11,790 nucleotides of DNA from an uncultured Clostridia bacterium (lineage in GTDB: Bacteria > Bacillota > Clostridia > Oscillospirales > Acutalibacteraceae). The DNA is taken from assembly GCA_946042285.1 (NCBI GenBank), contig CAMGDK010000041.1:1-11790 (forward strand). Reading direction: 5' to 3'. The translations under genes and the position numbers were made by a program. How positions within the stretch are numbered: position 1 is the stretch's first letter; each line of letters opens with the position of its first letter. Positions 6,780 to 11,790 of this stretch are shown here, piece after piece. The notes beneath the pieces are model-generated. The model did no database searches. It was not told the origin of the DNA and worked only from the letters and a program-made list of their open reading frames with translations.

Positions 6780-7052
6780 TTACTCAACTACTGCAAGAAT
6801 ATCCTTGACAGAAGCAATTGTGTATTCCTCACCGTCAAGCTTAACCTCAGTGCCTGAATACTTTGCAATAATAACCTTGTCGCCCGCTTTGACTGTCATT
6901 GGGTTTTCCTCTGTACCGGGACCTACTGCAACGACCTCACTCATTTCAGGCTTCTCCTGTGCCGATGCGGCGAGAATAATACCGCTTTTTGTGGTTTCCT
7001 CAGCCTCAAATGACTTAAGCAATACTCTGTCTGCAAGTGGTTTAATAGTCAT
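6780..7052 (-). CDS. groES: Co-chaperonin GroES (Hsp10)
   Basis: This 90-residue protein forms the heptameric lid of the GroEL folding chamber. MTIKPLADRVLLKSFEAEE opens in the standard way. The mobile loop around 16-33 carries the hydrophobic IIL segment (KSGIILAASAQEKP) that docks on GroEL apical domains. VVAVGPG (40-46) and AGDKVIIAKYSGTEVKLDGEEY (56-77) are the conserved beta-barrel strands. The ATG is preceded by GAGGTGA at 7065-7059. It is the first gene of groES-groEL, directly behind a promoter with a CIRCE operator, so it should be repressed by HrcA and induced by heat or misfolded protein. Confidence 0.98.
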   Translation of the reverse strand: MTIKPLADRVLLKSFEAEETTKSGIILAASAQEKPEMSEVVAVGPGTEENPMTVKAGDKVIIAKYSGTEVKLDGEEYTIASVKDILAVVE

Positions 7053-7087
7053 AATATATCACCTCTATAAAATAAATTACCATTCAA

Positions 7088-7114
7088 TTAGCACTCTTGT
7101 ACTTCGAGTGCTAA
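7088..7114 (-). promoter_or_regulatory. CIRCE operator (HrcA binding site)
   Basis: TTAGCACTC (7088-7096), a 9-base spacer and GAGTGCTAA (7106-7114) match the CIRCE consensus at every base. It starts about 9 bases past the -10 box, at the expected transcription start, and lies in the groES leader, the usual place for HrcA repression. The hrcA gene is not in this window. Confidence 0.97.
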
Positions 7115-7122
7115 CGATTATT

Positions 7123-7150
7123 ATTTTAGCAAATTATTTCCATTTGTCAA
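7123..7150 (-). promoter_or_regulatory. SigmaA promoter of groESL
   Basis: TTGACA (7150-7145) and TAAAAT (7128-7123) are separated by 16 bases. Transcription would start near 7116, next to the CIRCE operator. I see no CtsR-type direct repeat in addition. Confidence 0.85.
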
Positions 7151-7168
7151 TAGTATTAACAAATTATT

Positions 7169-7218
7169 CAAAAAAATAAAACCTTTCTTTACAATAATAG
7201 TGGAGAAAGGCTTTATTT
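7169..7218 (-). terminator. Rho-independent terminator after the CAP-domain gene
   Basis: On the minus strand AAATAAAGCCTTTCT (7218-7204) pairs with AGAAAGGTTTTATTT (7188-7174), 15 pairs with one G-U, followed by TTTTTG. It ends the nif3-rqcH-ispDF-CAP run 19 bases before the groESL -35 box. Confidence 0.88.
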
Positions 7219-7228
7219 ATGATACATA

Positions 7229-8371
7229 TTACTTTGTTTTTGCGCTCACAGACTTAGACCAGTCAGAGTATATTTTTTTATTTTTACCGTTTATCTGTTG
7301 GTATTTGTAGGTCCTTATGCGAACATAATATTTCTTCTTTGATTTTAATGATTTTATCTTAACTGATGATGATTTGCTACCTTTTTTAGTAATTGTTTTT
7401 TTATTCTTTTTAAAACTTTTATCGGTAGCGATTTGTATTTGATAGCCGTCTGTAGAAGTAACCTTCTTCCAATAAGCAGTTATCATTTTCTTGGTTCCCT
7501 TTGCCTTGGTAATCTTTGTGGATTTAGGCTTAGATTTGGAAGCCACAGAAGAATTATTGCTTACAGTATTGTTGTTATTTTGATTATTGTTAACAATATT
7601 ATTGTCGGTATTTGAATTATTTACATTATTATTTGTTTTGGCATTAAATTCATTTTGTGTAATAACGAATGTAGGTGCTTCTGTTGTAATAAAGCCTGAA
7701 TCGTTAATATGACTATCAATCAATTCATAGCCCGGCAACACATCAACGGCAACAACCGCATCATAATCATTGGGTGAAGTGTAGCTGTCGTTCATAGTGT
7801 AAAAGCTTCCGAATTCCTGAACCCAAAATGTGTATTCACCTACACACGCAAAGCCTACGCCTACACTGTCATATTGATCAGAAAGCATATTTCTTCTGTG
7901 TCCCTGACCTTTATAGTCTTTATCATCCTCTTTCCAAGCAATAAACGCTTGAGTCGAATCAACAAAGGAATTAATACCATAAGCAATGTTTTCACCGCAC
8001 GATTTATAATCAATACCTGCATACTCAAGCAATGTATGGCAAGGATTACCGTTAGGACGGTAATGGCTGAAATTTATTGCTATTTCCGCAGCCCTTTGCA
8101 TTGCAATCCTTTCAAGCTGATAATTATATGTAAGAGGCTTCAATCCGGTAACCTGATTCTTTTGTGTATTGCTTTCGTTCCAATACCATGTTTCGTTACC
8201 TGTTCTGAACGAATTGATTTGATCAAGCATTTTCCTTGCCTCTGTTTGATTGAACCTCACCTTGACATTATATGACTTCATACTTTCATCCGCGATGGTT
8301 GTAATGCTTGCAACCGTAAACGAAGTCATTAGTATAATCAACGCCATAAAAAAGCTTAATATTTTTTTCAT
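7229..8371 (-). CDS. Secreted CAP/SCP-domain protein with Asn-rich linker and Fn3-like C-terminal domain
   Basis: This is an exported 380-residue protein. The signal peptide spans 1 to about 27 (MKK, hydrophobic core, likely cut near TIA/DES). A CAP (SCP/PR-1-like) domain covers about 43-195. Family landmarks are the cavity histidine in NFSHYRPNGN (H103), CGENIAYG (125-132, E127), GHRRNML (157-163, H158) and GVGFACVGEYTFWVQEFG (171-188, E186). All four cavity residues therefore appear present. Cysteines C111, C125 and C175 could allow one disulfide. An Asn-rich linker (about 246-273) leads to a Lys-rich Fn3-like domain (about 283-380). The ribosome binding site AGAGGTGA is formed by the last two codons and stop of ispF, six bases before ispD-ispF-style coupling ends in ATG. 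Bacterial CAP proteins are secreted and of mostly unknown biochemistry; a surface or cell-wall role is an inference. Confidence 0.88.
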   Translation of the reverse strand: MKKILSFFMALIILMTSFTVASITTIADESMKSYNVKVRFNQTEARKMLDQINSFRTGNETWYWNESNTQKNQVTGLKPLTYNYQLERIAMQRAAEIAINFSHYRPNGNPCHTLLEYAGIDYKSCGENIAYGINSFVDSTQAFIAWKEDDKDYKGQGHRRNMLSDQYDSVGVGFACVGEYTFWVQEFGSFYTMNDSYTSPNDYDAVVAVDVLPGYELIDSHINDSGFITTEAPTFVITQNEFNAKTNNNVNNSNTDNNIVNNNQNNNNTVSNNSSVASKSKPKSTKITKAKGTKKMITAYWKKVTSTDGYQIQIATDKSFKKNKKTITKKGSKSSSVKIKSLKSKKKYYVRIRTYKYQQINGKNKKIYSDWSKSVSAKTK

Positions 8372-8376
8372 TTAAA

Positions 8377-8850
8377 TCACCTCTGTTCAATGATGCACAC
8401 TGCATGCGCAGCTATACCCTCTTTTGCTCCCGTAAATCCTAAGCCCTCTTCAGTCGTCGCCTTTACGGAAACGCAATCAATATCCACATCACATGCTTTT
8501 GCTATATTTTCTCTCATTTTTAATATATGAGGAGCCATTTTTGGAGCTTGTGCAAGGATTGTTGAATCAATATTTACTATTCTGTACCCTTTTTCTTTAA
8601 GTTGCCTTACAACCTCCTCAAGAAGCTTAAGGCTGTCTGCGCCCTTCCACCTATCGTCTGTGTCAGGAAAAAGATGACCGATGTCACCCATTGCAGCAGC
8701 GCCGAGAAGAGCATCTGAAATTGCATGAAGAAGAACATCGGCATCACTGTGACCTAATAAACCGACCGGACTCGGTATGTCAACACCGCCTATAATGCAC
8801 CTTCTGCCTTCAACAAGCTTGTGAACATCGTAGCCGTGACCTATTCTCAT
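8377..8850 (-). CDS. ispF: 2-C-methyl-D-erythritol 2,4-cyclodiphosphate synthase
   Basis: IspF cyclises CDP-methylerythritol phosphate to MEcPP, releasing CMP, in the non-mevalonate isoprenoid pathway. It works as a cytoplasmic trimer. The start is the ATG at 8850, six bases after AGAGGTGA and two bases after the ispD stop. A TTG six bases upstream overlaps ispD and sits too close to that site. The product is 157 residues, the normal length. MRIGHGYDVH (1-10) gives metal ligands D8 and H10; H42 in HSDADVLLHAISDALLG (34-50) is the third. DIGHLFPDTD (56-65), AQAPKM (100-105) and KATTEEGLGFTG (130-141) are the remaining active-site blocks. It follows ispD in the same operon. Confidence 0.97.
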   Translation of the reverse strand: MRIGHGYDVHKLVEGRRCIIGGVDIPSPVGLLGHSDADVLLHAISDALLGAAAMGDIGHLFPDTDDRWKGADSLKLLEEVVRQLKEKGYRIVNIDSTILAQAPKMAPHILKMRENIAKACDVDIDCVSVKATTEEGLGFTGAKEGIAAHAVCIIEQR

Positions 8851-8852
8851 AA

Positions 8853-9527
8853 TCAATCACCTCTAAAGCTTAATATACCTTCTGCAACAGTAATATCCTC
8901 GGGTGTTGTAATCTTGATGTTAGTATATTCGCCGATAACAACACTTACTTTTCCGCCGATATTTTCAATCAGCCTGCAATCATCTGTAAAATCCAAGCCC
9001 TCGGATTTGGCTTTAACACACGCCTTAAGATATGTTCCAAAATCAAAAACCTGCGGTGTTTGAATTGCAATAAGACTTGACCTTTCGGGAGTATCCGTAA
9101 TTACCAAATCATCGTTAACTACCTTAATTGTGTCCTTTACTCTTACACCGACTGCTGCAGCATTAGTTTCCTTTGCTTTGTTTATTGTATCAATAATTTC
9201 TTTTTCTGTTACAAGAGGTCTTGCGCCGTCATGAATAACAAGCAAATCACACTCATCAATTGTGTCAACAACATTCATAACACTTTCCTGACGGGTAGCA
9301 CCGCCAAAGCAATATGAAATATCGTATTTTGACAGCACCTCTTCAAATTGCTCAAGATCCTCCTGACGACATGCAACAATTATCTCGTTTATCTGACTGA
9401 TTTTTGAAAAGACATCAACCGTTCTTTCAATAACAGTTTTTCCGTTTATCTCAAGAAGCAATTTGCTTTTATCCGCTCTCATTCTTGTTGAGTTACCTGC
9501 GGCAAGTATAACAGCAATATTATTCAT
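8853..9527 (-). CDS. ispD: 2-C-methyl-D-erythritol 4-phosphate cytidylyltransferase
   Basis: IspD joins CTP and methylerythritol 4-phosphate to give CDP-methylerythritol, the step two before IspF in the MEP pathway (IspE acts between). The product is 224 residues. The nucleotide-binding start is VILAAGNSTRMRADKSKLLL (6-25); the usual GxGxRM loop is GNSTRM here, followed by lysines K20 and K22. HDGARP (99-104, with metal-site D100), KDTIK (131-135), R149 before IAIQTPQVF (154-162), TDDCRLIE (181-188) and NIKITTPED (203-211) complete the family pattern. The ATG overlaps the end of rqcH by eight bases and its GAGGGG ribosome binding site lies in the last rqcH codons, so translation is probably coupled. 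Confidence 0.96.
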   Translation of the reverse strand: MNNIAVILAAGNSTRMRADKSKLLLEINGKTVIERTVDVFSKISQINEIIVACRQEDLEQFEEVLSKYDISYCFGGATRQESVMNVVDTIDECDLLVIHDGARPLVTEKEIIDTINKAKETNAAAVGVRVKDTIKVVNDDLVITDTPERSSLIAIQTPQVFDFGTYLKACVKAKSEGLDFTDDCRLIENIGGKVSVVIGEYTNIKITTPEDITVAEGILSFRGD

Positions 9528-11196
9528 ATTTCAACCCCTCAATTTCCTCGATAGTAGGTGTTGCAAATTCAGTATTATATGTTTCATATATTACGAATCC
9601 CGGCTTTGCACCGTTAGGCTTTTTAATGTTTTTAACAAGAGTATAATCAACTGCAACATTTGACGACTCACGAGCCTTACTAAAATATGCGGCAATAACG
9701 GCGCAATCATGAATTGCCTCATCGGTTATCTGCGTACCTGATGTATCACAAACAACATGACTTCCCGGTACACTCTGCGTATGAAACCAAGTGTCGTAGT
9801 TTTTCGCCGTCTTAAGTGTCAAACGGTCGTTCATAACATTATTTCTACCAACATAGACATCAAAGCCGTCACGCGTTTTAAAATGCAAAGGCTTTAACGC
9901 CTTTTGCACTTTCTTATTACCCACGCTATGCTTTATATATCCCTGAGATGCAAGTTCAGTCTTAATTTCGGTAATTTCGGCATCTGTTTGAGCGCGGGTA
10001 AGTGCATCCGAAACAGTATCAAAATACTCTACCTCTTCCTTTGCCGCCTTAATGAAATCATGCAGCTTTGACTGTGCAATTTGCTTTTTTCTGTATTCCT
10101 TATAATATCTTTGAGCGTTTTGATTCGGTGTTAAAAGTATATCTGCAGGTATTCTGACAATCTCATTGTTATTATAATAGTTTTCAAGATCGTAGTAAGG
10201 CATCCCCTTTTCCAATCTATACATATTAGCACTAATCAAATCTGCAAAAAGCTTATAGGTTTCCTTATCTTCACAGCTTTTAAGCTCCTGCTCTCTGTTA
10301 GCAAGCTTACGCACAGACCTTTCCTGAAGCGAAGATACAAGCTTAAACAAATCGTTGCTTCTCGCTTTAATTCGCATCAGTCGTACCTTTTCATAATAAA
10401 AGAAATCAAGAAGCTGTGAAAATGTATCATAATGCTTAATTTGTGCAGCAGAGCCATACTGCTTAATATCAATAAAAGAAAAGTCCTTTGGTGAATCAAC
10501 AATGACAACAGTCGGGATGGGATTTAATGCATTTAGCTTAAAGTCCTCAACACAAAGACCGTTTTCAATTTCTCTGCAAACAATCGGCGACACACCTTTA
10601 AGAGTATCAAGTGAAGCCTTATACAGTCCTTTATTACTATTGTATATTTTGTGTTTAATCAGTTCAATATCATTATCAAAAATATTTAGCTTGTCTTGCT
10701 GTGGCGGAGCGATATATTTTACACCCGGCATAATCTCTCTAACCTGTGACTTACTCTCGTCAACATGCTTCATCGAGTCGATAATTCTATCATTTTTATC
10801 CAAGAAAATAATATTTGAATATCTACCCATTATTTCAATAACAAGTGAAAAATTGGTTTTGTCTGCTAACTCATCGGTACCGCTGAAATTAAGCCTTAAT
10901 ATTCTTTCAAGATTGTCCTGCTCAATAGAGTCAAGCCAAGCACCCGTAAGCCTTTTGCGAAGCATTAAGCAAAACATCGGCGGCTTACTTGGATTCTCAG
11001 GCGGAAAATCAGTAAAGTGTATCCTTGCGCTATCAGCATTACATGACAGCAAAAGCTTATAATTACCCTCTCTTGAACGAAGAGAAATTACTATCTCGTC
11101 TCTTGAAGGCTGGTGAATTTTATCAACTCTGCTTCCTACCGCATTTTTTTCTATTTCGTTTTTAAGATGATATAAAAATATTCCGTCAAGTGCCAT
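9520..11196 (-). CDS. rqcH: NFACT-family ribosome quality control factor RqcH (Rqc2/NEMF homologue, FbpA/YloA type)
   Basis: RqcH binds 50S subunits blocked by peptidyl-tRNA and recruits tRNA-Ala to add a C-terminal alanine tail that marks the stalled peptide for degradation. The 558-residue length fits. NFACT-N spans about 1-220: MALDGIFLYHLKNEI at the start, NPSKPPMFCLMLRKRL (68-83) and EIMGRYSNIIFLDK (121-134). A helical middle with coiled-coil character spans about 270-430 (LQERSVRKLANREQELK; NAQRYYKEYRKKQ). The NFACT-R domain is about 437-545 (VYVGRNNVMNDRLT; TWFHTQSVPGSHVV at 469-482; AAYFSKARESSNVAVDYT; KKPNGAKPGFVIY). The catalytically important DR pair reads E97-R98 here. Two bases separate it from the nif3-like gene; the ribosome binding site is weak, suggesting coupled translation. 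Older databases call this family fibronectin-binding protein. Confidence 0.95.
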   Translation of the reverse strand: MALDGIFLYHLKNEIEKNAVGSRVDKIHQPSRDEIVISLRSREGNYKLLLSCNADSARIHFTDFPPENPSKPPMFCLMLRKRLTGAWLDSIEQDNLERILRLNFSGTDELADKTNFSLVIEIMGRYSNIIFLDKNDRIIDSMKHVDESKSQVREIMPGVKYIAPPQQDKLNIFDNDIELIKHKIYNSNKGLYKASLDTLKGVSPIVCREIENGLCVEDFKLNALNPIPTVVIVDSPKDFSFIDIKQYGSAAQIKHYDTFSQLLDFFYYEKVRLMRIKARSNDLFKLVSSLQERSVRKLANREQELKSCEDKETYKLFADLISANMYRLEKGMPYYDLENYYNNNEIVRIPADILLTPNQNAQRYYKEYRKKQIAQSKLHDFIKAAKEEVEYFDTVSDALTRAQTDAEITEIKTELASQGYIKHSVGNKKVQKALKPLHFKTRDGFDVYVGRNNVMNDRLTLKTAKNYDTWFHTQSVPGSHVVCDTSGTQITDEAIHDCAVIAAYFSKARESSNVAVDYTLVKNIKKPNGAKPGFVIYETYNTEFATPTIEEIEGLKYE

Positions 11197-11198
11197 AA

Positions 11199-11790
11199 TT
11201 AAATATCCATAACCGAATTAGTTTGATTAGCAGAAATAAATTCTACATCCTTAAACTCCTCGGCAAGTCTGTCCATAAGCATTAAAAACGGCATATTCTC
11301 TGTCTCAAAATGACCTGCCGATATAACAGGAAAACCTGCCTCGGATGCATCAAGCATTTCATGATACTTAAGATCTCCCGTAACAAAGCAATCGGCATTT
11401 TCCATTGCAACGCCGACAAACTCGGAGCATGCACCGCCGCCTACTGCAACTGTTTCGATAATTTTTTCACTGTCTGTATATCTTATCCCCTTGCAATCAA
11501 GAGCTTGCGCGACAAGCTCTGCAAAATCGTCAATGCTCATCGGATTTGACAGTCTGCCGGCAACAACAAAGCCGCCGTCAAGCCTTACCGTATCGGCAAG
11601 TCCGAGAATAGCTGCAAGGCAGTCGTTTATCCCGCCTTGCGCCTTATCATAGCTTGTATGTGCACTTATAACCGAAATATCATTTGAGATAAGCTTATAT
11701 ACATTTGAATTCTTTTCGACCGATTTTATTGCGCTGAATATTATCGGATGATGAGTGATAATCAGGTCCGCTTTGCTTTCAATAGCAAAA
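11199..11790 (-). CDS. Nif3/DUF34 family metal-binding protein (partial, 5' end outside window)
   Basis: The reading frame stays open from the window edge to the TAA at 11199, so 196 C-terminal residues are present and roughly the first 60 are missing. An internal ATG at 11540 is not the real start, because conserved sequence continues upstream. ADLIITHHPIIF, SAHTSYDKAQGGINDCLAAILGL and, near the end, ADCFVTGDLKYHEMLDA and ISAGHFETE are the Nif3 signatures; their His, Asp and Glu residues form the family's di-metal site. No inserted PII-like domain lies between the halves, so this is the short form (about 260 residues) rather than the long YqfO form. Annotation as GTP cyclohydrolase I type 2 is common but the cellular role is unsettled; metal handling has been suggested. 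It is upstream of rqcH and probably in the same transcript. Confidence 0.92.
   Translation of the reverse strand, partial: FAIESKADLIITHHPIIFSAIKSVEKNSNVYKLISNDISVISAHTSYDKAQGGINDCLAAILGLADTVRLDGGFVVAGRLSNPMSIDDFAELVAQALDCKGIRYTDSEKIIETVAVGGGACSEFVGVAMENADCFVTGDLKYHEMLDASEAGFPVISAGHFETENMPFLMLMDRLAEEFKDVEFISANQTNSVMDI

Noticed and set aside
6761..6787. Upstream ATG giving a 555-residue GroEL
   Set aside because: It overlaps groES, adds nine residues unlike GroEL, and the GGAGG site fits the ATG at 6760 instead.
8851..8856. TTG start for ispF two codons upstream
   Set aside because: It is too close to the AGAGGTGA site and overlaps ispD; the ATG at 8850 gives the family's normal MRIGHGYDVH start.
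11199..11540. A complete 113-residue protein starting at 11540
   Set aside because: The same frame continues without a stop to the window edge and encodes conserved Nif3 motifs, so it is the C-terminal part of a larger gene.
44..11790. CRISPR arrays, insertion sequences, tRNA or rRNA genes
   Set aside because: I found no regularly spaced repeats, transposase motifs, cloverleaf sequence or rRNA segments on either strand.

Overview
The window looks like the end of a contig from a low- to mid-GC anaerobic Firmicute, most likely a gut Clostridium-type bacterium of the Ruminococcus/Oscillospiraceae kind. The reasons are a four-subunit 2-oxoacid:ferredoxin oxidoreductase, a T-box leader, a perfect CIRCE element before groESL, MEP-pathway genes, an RqcH homologue, strong AGGAGG-type ribosome binding sites and secreted proteins with fibronectin-III-like tails. 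The organism call is an inference from gene style. Every recognised gene lies on the minus strand, so transcription runs from high to low coordinates.

Layout in transcription order. (1) 11790-7229 is a tightly packed run: a partial Nif3/DUF34 gene, rqcH (ribosome rescue), ispD and ispF (isoprenoid precursors), then a secreted CAP-domain protein whose ribosome binding site lies in the last codons of ispF. It ends at a hairpin terminator (7169-7218). (2) 7150-5120 is the HrcA/CIRCE-controlled groES-groEL operon. (3) 5071-3449 encodes a 518-residue secreted protein (propeller-like region, chitobiase-C-like module, Fn3) with its own consensus promoter embedded in the groEL terminator. (4) 3452-94 is porG-porD-porA-porB behind a T-box leader, closed by a terminator at 44-83. 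Positions 1-43 are not genomic: they match an untrimmed Illumina Nextera i7/Read-2 adapter.

The most interesting signal is the T-box (3142-3417) in front of the 2-oxoacid:ferredoxin oxidoreductase operon. Its specifier is best read as AUC (isoleucine). T-boxes switch genes on when a tRNA is uncharged, so the enzyme would be induced by isoleucine shortage. That points to an anabolic, CO2-fixing role in isoleucine supply (2-methylbutyryl-CoA to 3-methyl-2-oxopentanoate, or propionyl-CoA to 2-oxobutyrate) rather than ordinary pyruvate oxidation. The T-box and terminator are visible in the sequence; the amino acid and the substrate are inferences.

The remaining genes are mostly housekeeping. I see no transposase, phage gene, CRISPR array, rRNA or tRNA. 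Intergenic stretches at 3124-3448, 5006-5119 and 7053-7228 are filled by the regulatory elements listed.
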